NCBI RefSeq assembly: GCF_042685105.1
Contig: NZ_JBHUMO010000059.1
Coordinates: forward strand, 1-39,020
Reading direction: 5' to 3'
Length of the DNA stretch: 39,020 nt
Source of the DNA: Enterococcus_G camelliae
GTDB lineage: Bacteria; Bacillota; Bacilli; Lactobacillales; Enterococcaceae
Part shown: positions 8,965-16,739 of the stretch, in pieces
How positions within the stretch are numbered: the stretch's first letter is position 1
Layout of the letters: every line of letters begins with the position of its first letter
Program-made: the position numbers and the translations under genes
The notes under the pieces: model-generated
Told to the model about the DNA's origin: nothing
The model's database searches: none
Seen by the model: the letters and a program-made list of their open reading frames with translations, nothing else

Positions 8965-10842
8965 CTATTCCTCACTTTCATTTATTGTTTTTGAATAAAT
9001 AAACTTTTCTTCCGCATAGTAGCCAAAAATAAAATGATAATCTAAAGATCGATTCAATTCTTTTGAGTCTAAATAATTTGTTGAAATTGCATTAATGACT
9101 TCTTCTTTCTCTCTTTCAAGTTTGACTTTCAATCCAGGTTTCGATTGCAGTAGTGTTCGTTCATAGTACTTTGTTTTTTCCAAAAGAATTTGCATTGTAC
9201 TTGCAGGATGATTTGTGTAACTCGTCCAAAATTTTTGTGCATTTGTTACTCGTTTATCATCATTCTTGTTAAATGCTGCCGACTCCAAACGGTCGAAAAT
9301 TGCCAATAGTCTTCCAAATAAATATGAACGATTCATGTTTTGCTTATCTAGCATTGGTTTTAACTCCTCTCCATTTCTATTGTGAAGTAATCCTAAGGTT
9401 ACAAATAATAACTGTTTCCATGTTTTTTGGTAATGCAAGCGATTCTTTACATTTGATTCTAAAGATTTAGTAATATTGGCAGGTACACGTTGTCCATCAA
9501 TTAAACTAATGACTAATTTCTGGAATTGATCCTTTTGAAAATTATCATTATCTACCTCTAACATGCCATTGCGTTCAATCCCATATGCAGCGGCAATCAT
9601 TTGCCTCATAGAAGGTACGCGTAAACGCATTTTACTGTATTGTTGATCATAATATTCCCATTGATTACTAGTTTGCCAAAATTCTAAATTATCCAGTAAC
9701 TTAGACGATTCTAACTCTCTAAAAAATTTAAGGGATATTCGACCATTGCTTGCTTTGTCAACAATCGCAATGTAATATTTTGAGCTGTTAGAAAAAGCTA
9801 CCTCTCCTCGAATGAACGAGTCCGAAATTACTTTATTGGCGATAGAAACAACGGCTTGTTCTGACTCTTGTTCATCAAAATCAATGCCAAATGGACTAGT
9901 AAAATCAAGATTTGTTTTATTCTCAATATCATCACTGAACCAATTGATTAAATTTTGTTGTCCACCCAACCACTTATGACTATTTGTATTTTCTAAAAGA
10001 TACTTCAACATCAGGTGGATTTTTTCTGACGTTCGATAACCAATTTTGATAATATCTTCACCAGAGGAAAATCTTCCTTTGTACGTTTCAATATTATTAC
10101 TGACTGAAATCAGTTTTGCATTGCCCATCAAGCCCCGATGTTTAGTTGTTAATTGTTGTTCTTCCCCACTTATATTGCAAATTCCTCTAGGAAGATCGAG
10201 AGATTCAACATAATCAATATATGCTTGATGTAATGCTTTATATTCCGTGACGCTCATATTTTTATAGCCTATGAACTCTTCTACAGAAAATGTCAGGAAT
10301 ACTGACGATAAATCCACTTTTTTATCAGATTGTTTTCCTTTATCTGATAATTCTTTGAAATTAATAACAAAATCATCAACAGAGACTAAAGTTTTACCAA
10401 AAATAGCAGAAGTTAGCTCTTGTAACATATCTTTCTTAACCAAAAAATTTTGAATTGTTTCAAGAAATTGTTGCACTTGTTCTGGATTGTCATATGCTAA
10501 CCATTGTCGAAACGTATTTTTATATAAAGTATGCAACTCTCCTCCTAGTGGAGATAGATAAGAAATTTTATCAACTAAAGGATGACTGGGAGGATTTTTT
10601 CCAGATCTCGCAATAGAATCCTGCGTCACAGGAAATACAATAAATTCACCATTTGGAACAAAATCTGCTTTTATTAGCGTTCCATCTTTACTTAATGATG
10701 CGTGAATAATATTCATTCCATTGGATTTTAAATTTGTATGGTATAGCGGCAATAATAAAGTACTATTCGAGTCTTGATTATCCACTAAACCCATTTTTTC
10801 TGCATTTTCATATGCATGTAGCAATGCTGTCATAAAATCCAA
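8965..10842 (-). CDS. cas8c: Cascade large subunit Cas8c (Csd1)
   Basis: The large subunit of the I-C complex, which recognises the PAM and recruits Cas3. I chose TTG at 10842 (625 aa) because the protein then begins LDFMTALLHAYENAEK, matching the usual Csd1 N-terminus, and GAGAGG lies 8 nt upstream. The alternative is GTG at 10851, three codons earlier, which overlaps the cas5c stop. Recognisable family blocks are LPLYHTNLKSNG and VTQDSIARSGKNPPSHP in the first 100 residues. In I-C systems the small subunit (Cas11c) is normally made from an internal start near the 3' end of this gene; a candidate start was not resolved here. Confidence 0.95.
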   Translation of the reverse strand: MDFMTALLHAYENAEKMGLVDNQDSNSTLLLPLYHTNLKSNGMNIIHASLSKDGTLIKADFVPNGEFIVFPVTQDSIARSGKNPPSHPLVDKISYLSPLGGELHTLYKNTFRQWLAYDNPEQVQQFLETIQNFLVKKDMLQELTSAIFGKTLVSVDDFVINFKELSDKGKQSDKKVDLSSVFLTFSVEEFIGYKNMSVTEYKALHQAYIDYVESLDLPRGICNISGEEQQLTTKHRGLMGNAKLISVSNNIETYKGRFSSGEDIIKIGYRTSEKIHLMLKYLLENTNSHKWLGGQQNLINWFSDDIENKTNLDFTSPFGIDFDEQESEQAVVSIANKVISDSFIRGEVAFSNSSKYYIAIVDKASNGRISLKFFRELESSKLLDNLEFWQTSNQWEYYDQQYSKMRLRVPSMRQMIAAAYGIERNGMLEVDNDNFQKDQFQKLVISLIDGQRVPANITKSLESNVKNRLHYQKTWKQLLFVTLGLLHNRNGEELKPMLDKQNMNRSYLFGRLLAIFDRLESAAFNKNDDKRVTNAQKFWTSYTNHPASTMQILLEKTKYYERTLLQSKPGLKVKLEREKEEVINAISTNYLDSKELNRSLDYHFIFGYYAEEKFIYSKTINESEE

Positions 10843-10847
10843 GACAA

Positions 10848-11570
10848 TCACCTCTCTTCCATTTGTTGATATTCATCTAGCTCTTTATCAACAGATTTTA
10901 TCTCAGTCGTTTCCTTGAATTTGTAAGTGGTCAAGGTATTAACAATTTCACACTCAATTTGCGGTTTAAATTGAATAACGCCATCTTTCATTATCGTTTC
11001 AGTATAATAACTCTTTAGTGCTTCATCTTTGCTTTCACCATAATTAAATGAATGAAACATGATTCCGAAAGAAAGAATTTGATCATCATAAAAACTGGTA
11101 GCATTTAGATATTCCTCTTCGGTAATTTTTTCCACAAGGCCTACACATTCTCTTGTTCCTAAAAAAATATCTCTTCTACCACCTCGATCTAATGAACGAT
11201 CCATAATTGCCTCATGTTTTTTTCTATTTCTATCGATAATCAAATCAGATCGTCCTTCATTCCATTCAAAATGATATTTCACTAAATACTCAACATCTGT
11301 CAGATAGGAAACATAATTCAAATCCGCCTTGTTTCCACCAATTAGTGCCCGTGTCCCAATAACCTCAGTTTGAACTGGCCGAATTACTTTTACTTCTGTA
11401 ACAATATTTCGGAAAGTTGGTTTGTAGTAAATTGCGTCTACGATTCCATTAAGCGCTTGTCTAGTTGGCACCGAATATGAAAATTTTTCTCCTCCTCCTT
11501 TGGTTGATCCATTTGTAAATAATGCATAGCTTCCTTTTAGACGAACATAAAAATTCTTTGATTTTTCCAT
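10848..11570 (-). CDS. cas5c: crRNA endoribonuclease Cas5c (Cas5d)
   Basis: A 240-aa protein. In I-C systems Cas5c replaces Cas6: it cuts the pre-crRNA at the base of the repeat stem, leaving an 11-nt 5' handle, and stays bound to that handle. The start at ATG 11570 gives MEKSKNFYVRLKGSYALFTN, the normal family N-terminus; the frame is open to a TTG at 11618 but those 16 residues do not look conserved. Family blocks are FSYSVPTRQALNGIVDAIYY and GGRRDIFLGTRECVG. It is preceded by GGGAG and a further AAAAGG, and by a leader of about 268 nt that contains a 28-codon ORF and a hairpin. It is the first cas gene of its transcript. Confidence 0.95.
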   Translation of the reverse strand: MEKSKNFYVRLKGSYALFTNGSTKGGGEKFSYSVPTRQALNGIVDAIYYKPTFRNIVTEVKVIRPVQTEVIGTRALIGGNKADLNYVSYLTDVEYLVKYHFEWNEGRSDLIIDRNRKKHEAIMDRSLDRGGRRDIFLGTRECVGLVEKITEEEYLNATSFYDDQILSFGIMFHSFNYGESKDEALKSYYTETIMKDGVIQFKPQIECEIVNTLTTYKFKETTEIKSVDKELDEYQQMEER

Positions 11571-11679
11571 TCTCTCCCATCCTTTTCTATGTTCTTTTGA
11601 TGAATCGTTTCGTTTCAATCACCACCAATTTACTCATAAAGCCATTGAAAATTTCTAACACATTCCAAGTGAACGTCAC

Positions 11680-11715
11680 AGCCCATTTAAATCAATTTGA
11701 AATGGGCTTTTTTTC
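11680..11715 (+). terminator. hairpin in the cas5c leader, terminator-like on plus strand
   Basis: AGCCCATTT pairs with AAATGGGCT and is followed by seven T on the plus strand, the form of an intrinsic terminator for plus-strand RNA. No convincing plus-strand promoter lies just upstream. On the minus strand the same hairpin sits between the 28-codon ORF and cas5c with no T-run. There it could be a weak attenuator, an RNA processing site or a stability element. Confidence 0.5.
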
Positions 11716-11718
11716 AAC

Positions 11719-11805
11719 CTAATCAATTAGACATTTGATTAACGCTTTAAGTTTCAGTTGAAATTTCAGTTCAATCGAAAGTGTACATTTCAATTTTAGC
11801 TTCAT
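11719..11805 (-). CDS. 28-aa Lys/Leu-rich peptide ORF, candidate CreT-like toxin or leader peptide
   Basis: The first ORF downstream of the cas promoter. ATG at 11805 follows GAAAGG with 6 nt spacing; another in-frame ATG two codons earlier (11811) directly abuts that site. The peptide begins MKLKLKC, has LKFQLKLK in the middle and ends KCLID: 7 Lys against 1 Glu and 1 Asp, with alternating Lys and hydrophobic residues, so it could be amphipathic. The G of its GAAAGG ribosome site is the complement of the C in the TTC next to the CreR-like target, so Cascade would cover the start of this transcript. I infer either a CreT-type toxin held off by Cascade or a leader peptide; no homologue is recognised. 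Confidence 0.5.
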   Translation of the reverse strand: MKLKLKCTLSIELKFQLKLKALIKCLID

Positions 11806-11814
11806 TTTCATCCT

Positions 11815-11851
11815 TTCTATGTTATATATTAAAATATTTACTTTATAATAC
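11815..11851 (+). promoter_or_regulatory. predicted Cascade target (PAM TTC plus seed match) over the cas promoter
   Basis: TTC at 11815-11817 is followed by TATGTTATATATTA (11818-11831), identical to the first 14 nt after the degenerate repeat of the small RNA at 11948-11961. Beyond position 14 the match falls to background. A 34-nt protospacer would run to 11851, over the start site (about 11838) and the -10 box (11845-11850) of the minus-strand promoter. TTC is the standard I-C PAM. A seed-only match would allow Cascade binding without Cas3 cleavage, which is how CreA and CreR RNAs act in other type I systems. Confidence 0.8.
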
Positions 11852-11873
11852 AATTGTTAACGGTAAATGTCAA
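11845..11873 (-). promoter_or_regulatory. cas5c-cas2 operon promoter
   Basis: On the minus strand: TTGACA (11873-11868), a 17-nt spacer, then TATTAT (11850-11845), a near-consensus sigma-A promoter. The start site would be near 11838, 33 nt before the 28-codon ORF and about 268 nt before cas5c. It is the only strong promoter I see between cas3 and cas5c. The predicted Cascade target overlaps its -10 box. Confidence 0.85.
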
Positions 11874-11898
11874 AAAAATGTATTTAGGAAAATTGATG

Positions 11899-11913
11899 AA
11901 AATATGATATAAT
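11899..11913 (+). promoter_or_regulatory. promoter of the CreR/CreA-like small RNA
   Basis: Extended -10 element TGATATAAT at 11905-11913 on the plus strand. There is no good -35, which an extended -10 can tolerate. The predicted start (about 11919-11921) falls at the beginning of the degenerate repeat. The cas3 promoter region has the same TGATATAAT core. Confidence 0.7.
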
Positions 11914-11918
11914 TTACT

Positions 11919-12008
11919 TTCATAGTGAACACTATGCGGATTGAAATTATGTTATATATTAGTGAAAGAATATTATGAGTTAATCATCAACGCTCATAAT
12001 ATTTTTTT
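11919..12008 (+). ncRNA. CreR/CreA-like mini-CRISPR RNA between cas3 and cas5c
   Basis: A plus-strand RNA of about 90 nt. It starts with a degenerate I-C repeat: CATAGT/ACTATG stem at 11921-11936, then CGGATTGAAAT (11937-11947), which matches the array's 11-nt handle TGGATTGAAAT at 10 of 11 positions. The stem has a completely different sequence from the array repeat but is still a stem ending exactly where Cas5c should cut. The guide follows: TATGTTATATATTAGTGAAAG (11948-11968) is copied for 14 nt, with a TTC PAM, at 11818-11831 over the cas promoter. The RNA ends in a strong terminator. Known CreA and CreR RNAs have this degenerate repeat plus partly matching guide. I infer that it loads into Cascade and represses the promoter. 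No second repeat is present. Confidence 0.8.
11969..12008 (+). terminator. terminator of the small RNA, overlapping the cas3 end
   Basis: AATATTATGAG (11969-11979) pairs with CTCATAATATT (11993-12003), an 11-bp stem, followed by T at 12002-12008. The last two T are part of the cas3 stop codon. On the minus strand the stem is followed only by TTCTTTC, so it is a weaker terminator for cas3. It would still help separate cas3 from the downstream operon. Confidence 0.85.
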
Positions 12009-14427
12009 ATTCCATCAAAAACTCTACCGAGATTATACCAACCTTTGCATCATAAAAATCTTCCTGTAAAATACGGATACTTCCATCAAGATAAGCAGTC
12101 ACTGCTTGTTCATAAGCGTTACCCCTTCTAAGGTTTACCGTGTATGGCTGTAAGCTTTTTAATTTTTCTTTAATGTCATAGAGAATTTGGATATCATAAG
12201 ATTCCTCAAATTCAATTATTTGTTCAATCAATGCATCAATCGCTTGTTTTCCTATGCCATCATCGTAATAAACCAATACACCTTGTGATTCATCTTGGAT
12301 TAGATTCATTTTATGTGCAGCTGTTTTAAAAGATTGTTTCAAAATAGACTTGTGTACAACAAATTCCTTGTCATTTTTTGATAAATAATTAAAGACAGTC
12401 GGTCCATCTTTCTCAGTTGGATAATCAAAATCCTCTGCCTTGGTATTAGAATAATATCGTTCAAAAAATTCATCATTTAATTCAACGATTGCAATTGGTG
12501 ATTGCTTCATTTTTATAATCTGTTCTGTTATTTCTTTCTTTTTTTTAATCGCTGGTAGATGGATCAAGGATTCTTCTGATTGGGCTAAATTGACTAACTT
12601 AACGTACCCCTTAGGCTTGGTGCCTTCACGATTGCATCGCCCCGCTGCTTGAACAATTGAATCAATCCCTGCATAAGAACGAATAACATAATCAAAATCT
12701 AAGTCGACACCTGCTTCAATCAACTGCGTACTTATACAAATCAAAGGCTCATCTCCTATTCTTTCTCTGATAGTTTTGATAATATCTAGGCGATGTTGGG
12801 CACACATATTAGTTGATAAGTGGAAAACTGATCTCGGTAATGAAGAAGCCAGTTCATATAAATTACTAACGGCTTTCTTGGTATTTAAAATAACGAGGAT
12901 TGATTGTTCTTTATGCGCTTCTATATCTTCAAAAATAGCTTGAATGTCTACTTCGCCGTTATCTTCTCTTAATTTTGAAATTTCAGTTCTTTCAAAAATC
13001 TCTCGTTGCTTCATTGTCATATGAATCAATTCACTGTTGCCTCCGTTACTATTTCCATACAATAATCGATGTCGTAAATTTTCCGAAGAATAAACTGGTT
13101 GTGTAGCTGTACATAAAACCACAGTTGTATTCATTGCTAGTTTAAGAAAATTCATCGTCAAGTTAAATAAGGTAGTTACTTCGATAGGCAATGCCTGAAC
13201 TTCATCTAAAATAATGACACTATCTACCAATTGAGAAAAACGACGAATGTTATCTGATTTTCCTTTAAATAATGTTTGAAAAAATTGAACCATTGTACTA
13301 AGAACTATTGGGCTATCCCACGTGTCTATGAGATAATTCTTTGTTATTTCAGAAAATCCATCATGTTCCTCAGAGTCACTTGGATTGATAACGTTTGAAT
13401 GGTGCTCAAGTACTCCTTCATAACCTACTAATGTCTTAATTTCTAGGGCATTTTGTTCTAAAATTGATAGATAGGGTGCAATGTATATAAACCTTTTTTT
13501 GTTATTTTCTTTCATTTGATGAAATCCGTACCGCATACTTAGTAACGTTTTTCCAGCACCAGTTGGTAAATTCAATCGATAGATACCAGTTTCATCTTTC
13601 ATACTTCTTTCTAATATTGTTTGAGAAATTTCAGTTCTTATTTGATTCAGTTTTGATGATGAATCTGTAAAGCTTGCATACTTTTCTTCAGTTTTCTCAA
13701 CGTATTTGTCTATTAACCTCGAATACTCTTCCTTTTCTGTAGACTTTAAAACAATGTCATAGGCATTTACTGTATCTTTGATATCTGCATTTTTCAGGAA
13801 TGATAGGTATAAACGAACAATTAACCCTAAATAAAAAGCATTTTCCTCAAGGTTCTCACTTTCAATTTTCTTCCACAACTGACAAAAATTGTGAAATGAG
13901 TCAATGACCAATTGACCAAAAGAAGAATAATATTTCTGAATAATTTCATTTTCCAACCGGCCACCAAACTTTACAACATCTGGTTGAAAAGAATACTCTT
14001 TATCATATAAATTATATTTAAGACGCTTGTACATTTGATTATTTTCACACTCGTTTAAATCAATTGGTATATCGTACAAACCATGATGAGCCGTAATAAC
14101 GTAGCAAATCACCTCAATAAATGATTGTTTATATCTTCCCTCTTTTTTTGGTTCATGTTCATTTAGAATACCGGCTATTCTTTGACTAAGATACGTGGCA
14201 CCAGCTGAAGAATGGTTCACATGCTTTCCTGTTTGTTTTAACATCATCTCTTGAAACAAATGATCTGCTTTACCTAGATCATGGTATAGACCAATTAAAA
14301 ATAAAATATCTTTTTGACCAATTTTATTTGCCATTTGTGCAGCATCGTTTGCTACATTCTCTAAATGATCGATCAGTCGTTGTTTTTTCCCCGTTTTTTC
14401 ATCATAATGCGCATACAATTCGTTCAT
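12007..14427 (-). CDS. cas3: CRISPR-associated helicase-nuclease Cas3
   Basis: An 806-aa protein with an N-terminal HD nuclease and a superfamily 2 helicase; it degrades DNA opened by Cascade. HD residues: H21, H49-D50 (YHDLGK), H72 and H114-H115. Helicase motifs: Walker A PTGAGKT at 288-294, DEVQ at 408-411, TATQP near 440, and QAAGRCNRE at 593-601. The start is ATG 14427, preceded by GGGGAAAG; a GTG six codons upstream (14445) is possible. It is separated from the rest of the cas genes by 436 nt that hold the small RNA and a new promoter, unlike the usual compact I-C operon, so Cas3 can be set independently of Cascade. Confidence 0.97.
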   Translation of the reverse strand: MNELYAHYDEKTGKKQRLIDHLENVANDAAQMANKIGQKDILFLIGLYHDLGKADHLFQEMMLKQTGKHVNHSSAGATYLSQRIAGILNEHEPKKEGRYKQSFIEVICYVITAHHGLYDIPIDLNECENNQMYKRLKYNLYDKEYSFQPDVVKFGGRLENEIIQKYYSSFGQLVIDSFHNFCQLWKKIESENLEENAFYLGLIVRLYLSFLKNADIKDTVNAYDIVLKSTEKEEYSRLIDKYVEKTEEKYASFTDSSSKLNQIRTEISQTILERSMKDETGIYRLNLPTGAGKTLLSMRYGFHQMKENNKKRFIYIAPYLSILEQNALEIKTLVGYEGVLEHHSNVINPSDSEEHDGFSEITKNYLIDTWDSPIVLSTMVQFFQTLFKGKSDNIRRFSQLVDSVIILDEVQALPIEVTTLFNLTMNFLKLAMNTTVVLCTATQPVYSSENLRHRLLYGNSNGGNSELIHMTMKQREIFERTEISKLREDNGEVDIQAIFEDIEAHKEQSILVILNTKKAVSNLYELASSLPRSVFHLSTNMCAQHRLDIIKTIRERIGDEPLICISTQLIEAGVDLDFDYVIRSYAGIDSIVQAAGRCNREGTKPKGYVKLVNLAQSEESLIHLPAIKKKKEITEQIIKMKQSPIAIVELNDEFFERYYSNTKAEDFDYPTEKDGPTVFNYLSKNDKEFVVHKSILKQSFKTAAHKMNLIQDESQGVLVYYDDGIGKQAIDALIEQIIEFEESYDIQILYDIKEKLKSLQPYTVNLRRGNAYEQAVTAYLDGSIRILQEDFYDAKVGIISVEFLME

Positions 14428-14466
14428 TCTTTCCCCATCTCTCACTAATATAAATCGCTTACAAAA

Positions 14467-14475
14467 ATTATATCA
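14467..14475 (-). promoter_or_regulatory. putative cas3 promoter (extended -10)
   Basis: TGATATAAT on the minus strand about 40 nt upstream of the cas3 ATG, with no clear -35. It shares the core with the small-RNA promoter at 11905-11913. Confidence 0.5.
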
Positions 14476-14503
14476 CCTCTTATTTTTTTAATATAGCTAT
14501 TTT

Positions 14504-15655
14504 TCATCCTTTTTGCGAAATTTGTAACAAGCGTACGACATTCTCAACTGTGCGAGCCAAGTTCTCTGGTCCAGAGCTCAATGCTTTATCCAGCGAACCC
14601 GTTTGTCCGAGGATTCCGAAGATAGCATCAAACCCTTCAGCGTAAAGTGGATCGATGCCCAATCCAATTTTCCCAGCAAATGCAATGGTTGGTTTATGAT
14701 ATTGACGAGCCACTTGAGCGACACCATACGGAGTTTTACCAAATTTGGTTTGGAAATCAATGCCCCCCTCACCAGTAAATACCCAATCAGCCGTTTGAAT
14801 AGCCGCACTTAACTTTACTTTTTCTGCTACATACTGCACACCCGATACAAAGGTGGCGTTGCCTAGTGCCAGGAGTGGTAGTGCTAGTCCACCAGCGGCC
14901 CCGGATCCAGGAATGGTATGGAATTCTTTTTTCTCCTTCTTTTCCAATAATGCTACGAAACGTTTCATATTTTCTTCTAAGCGAGTGTAATCGGCTGCAA
15001 CTGCACCCTTTTGTTTTGCAAATACCGCGGTTGCTCCTGTTTTACCTAGAAGAGGATTGTTAACATCGCTCACTAGCAAAATGGTTTTATTTGCCAGTAG
15101 CCTTTTGACTTCAATCAAATCAAGGTGAGCCAATTCTGAAAGTCCAGCATTTCCCCAAGAGATGGGTTGTCCATCTCGACGCATTAGTTTTCCTCCTAGT
15201 GCTTGCAACATTCCTGCACCCGCGTCGTTCGTGGCACTTCCACCTAATGTCAGTACGATTGTTTTTACTCCTTTGGCGAGAGCGTCCATGAATAACTCCC
15301 CTGTTCCATAAGACGACGTATCCAACGGCTGTCGCTTCTCTTTTGGAACGAGTCCCAGACCACTTGCTTGAGCCATTTCGATAATAGCCGTCTCGCCATT
15401 ATTTATGATGCCATAAGAAGCCTGAACCATTTGATTTTCTAAAGGACCGTGAACCATCATTGACTGATAGCGTCCTTGTTGTGCCTCTACCAAAACAGCC
15501 ATCGTCCCTTCACCCCCATCTGCCATAGGAACCTGAAGAATCGTCGCATCTGGTTGCACACGCCGAATCCCGACTGCCATCGCCTGGCAAGCCTCTTGTG
15601 CCGTCATACTTTCTTTAAATGAATCTGGTGCCAAAACGTAGACTCGTTTTCCCAT
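14504..15655 (-). CDS. glycerate kinase
   Basis: A 383-aa member of the bacterial glycerate kinase family (GarK/GlxK), which phosphorylates D-glycerate with ATP and feeds glycolysis. Family hallmarks: N-terminal VLAPDSFKESMTAQEA, VPMADGGEGT (about 41-50), TLGGSATNDAGAGMLQALG (about 137-155), PGSGAAGGLALPL, and FTGEGGIDFQT near the C-terminus. Length is normal. AAGGAGGGAAGG lies before the ATG. It sits alone between cas3 and the RarD-like gene, all on the minus strand, with short gaps. Confidence 0.95.
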   Translation of the reverse strand: MGKRVYVLAPDSFKESMTAQEACQAMAVGIRRVQPDATILQVPMADGGEGTMAVLVEAQQGRYQSMMVHGPLENQMVQASYGIINNGETAIIEMAQASGLGLVPKEKRQPLDTSSYGTGELFMDALAKGVKTIVLTLGGSATNDAGAGMLQALGGKLMRRDGQPISWGNAGLSELAHLDLIEVKRLLANKTILLVSDVNNPLLGKTGATAVFAKQKGAVAADYTRLEENMKRFVALLEKKEKKEFHTIPGSGAAGGLALPLLALGNATFVSGVQYVAEKVKLSAAIQTADWVFTGEGGIDFQTKFGKTPYGVAQVARQYHKPTIAFAGKIGLGIDPLYAEGFDAIFGILGQTGSLDKALSSGPENLARTVENVVRLLQISQKG

Positions 15656-15710
15656 CAGCCTTCCCTCCTTTTTATTTCTACAATAGCATGCTCATAAAAA
15701 AAACGACAAA

Positions 15711-16604
15711 CTATTTTTTATAAAAAATAGCTTGTCGGTAGCTGTGAATACTGCCAATGGTAAAAATCGCAATGCCTATCCAGATAAAAACAAAAACAAT
15801 CAATTTATGAGGATCGAATGCTTCGCGGAAAAAAAACACTGCTATCAATAACTGAATTGTTGGATTAATGTATTGAATAAAACTCAAAGTCAAAAAATCC
15901 AATGATTTTGCGGCAACTGTAAATAACAGCAAAGGAACAGCTGTAATGACTCCACTCAATACGAGTAAGGAAATCGTTAACCCATCATAAGAGAAGAGAG
16001 AGGGTGTCTTTGAGAAAAAGAAATACCCCACCGCCAACGGAAAACAGACCATCGTTTCTAACGTTAGCGAAAAACTAGCTGGTAGTGCAATTTGTTTTTT
16101 TAGAACACCGTAAAAACAGAAGGCAAATGCCACAATCATCGTATTGAAAGGAATCGAACCTGTCTGAATCGTTAATAATACCACGCCAATTGTCGCAAAC
16201 AAAACAGCCAGAACGCTTGTCTTTGTTAGTGGTTCCCGGAAAAAAAACACCGCCACGACCACGTTCAATAATGGCATAATATAATACCCTAAGCTTGCTT
16301 CAGTGGCTTGACCATGTCCAACCATATAAATATAGGTTCCCCAATTTAAGGCAATGAAAAGGGAACTTAAAATGACCCAAATAATTTTTCCTGATTGCCA
16401 TAATGTTTTGACACTCACAAAAAAAGATGTCCACTGTTTCTGAAAAGACAAAATAACCGCCATAAAAACTAGAGAAAAAATAAAGCGATACCCCAAAATA
16501 TCAAGAGCTGTCACTTCTTTTAGCAGTGACCAATATAACCCTAACACACCCCAGAGAATATAAGAGCTGACACCTGTTATGATTCCTTTTGTTCGATTTT
16601 GCAT
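15711..16604 (-). CDS. rarD: RarD/EamA-family membrane transporter
   Basis: A 297-aa integral membrane protein with about ten hydrophobic segments arranged as two EamA repeats. The N-terminus KGIITGVSSYILWGVLGLYWSLL and the LGYRFIFSLVF segment are typical of RarD proteins (drug/metabolite transporter superfamily). The conserved NWGTYIYMVGHGQATEASLGYYI block lies near the end of the first repeat. Substrate is unknown for the family; the historic link to chloramphenicol sensitivity is weak. Confidence 0.88.
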   Translation of the reverse strand: MQNRTKGIITGVSSYILWGVLGLYWSLLKEVTALDILGYRFIFSLVFMAVILSFQKQWTSFFVSVKTLWQSGKIIWVILSSLFIALNWGTYIYMVGHGQATEASLGYYIMPLLNVVVAVFFFREPLTKTSVLAVLFATIGVVLLTIQTGSIPFNTMIVAFAFCFYGVLKKQIALPASFSLTLETMVCFPLAVGYFFFSKTPSLFSYDGLTISLLVLSGVITAVPLLLFTVAAKSLDFLTLSFIQYINPTIQLLIAVFFFREAFDPHKLIVFVFIWIGIAIFTIGSIHSYRQAIFYKK

Positions 16605-16696
16605 TGCATCTACTCCTTAGTAAATGAACTTTTTTCTATCATATCAGGTAATGAAAAAGACAACAATCATTTTCTGAAATATCTACTAACACCATC

Positions 16697-16727
16697 AAAA
16701 AAGGAAGAGGCAAGTATGCACTCTTCC
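16697..16727 (-). terminator. terminator of the ahpCF operon
   Basis: GGAAGAG (16703-16709) pairs with CTCTTCC (16721-16727), with six T following on the minus strand (AAAAAA at 16697-16702 on plus). It is 13 nt beyond the ahpF stop. Confidence 0.8.
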
Positions 16728-16739
16728 TTCCTACGTTCT

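Noticed and set aside
11612..11626. GGTGGTGATTGAAAC on minus, similar to the repeat 3' end, as a second degenerate repeat
   Set aside because: It has no stem before it and an extra base in the handle. It is better explained as sequence of the cas5c leader.
11522..11722. 66-codon plus-strand ORF across the cas5c start and leader
   Set aside because: No ribosome site or recognisable protein; overlaps cas5c antisense and a terminator-like hairpin.
14437..14457. ATATTAGTGAGAG upstream of cas3 on minus resembles the middle of the mini-CRISPR guide (12 of 13)
   Set aside because: The seed (first 8 guide bases) does not match and no TTC stands next to it, so Cascade targeting of cas3 by this RNA is not supported. 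The shared TGATATAAT may reflect common origin of the two promoter regions.
14578..15063. ORFs on both strands within the glycerate kinase gene, and similar shadows in ahpF, the peptidase and ABC genes
   Set aside because: They overlap well-conserved genes in other frames and lack ribosome sites or homology.
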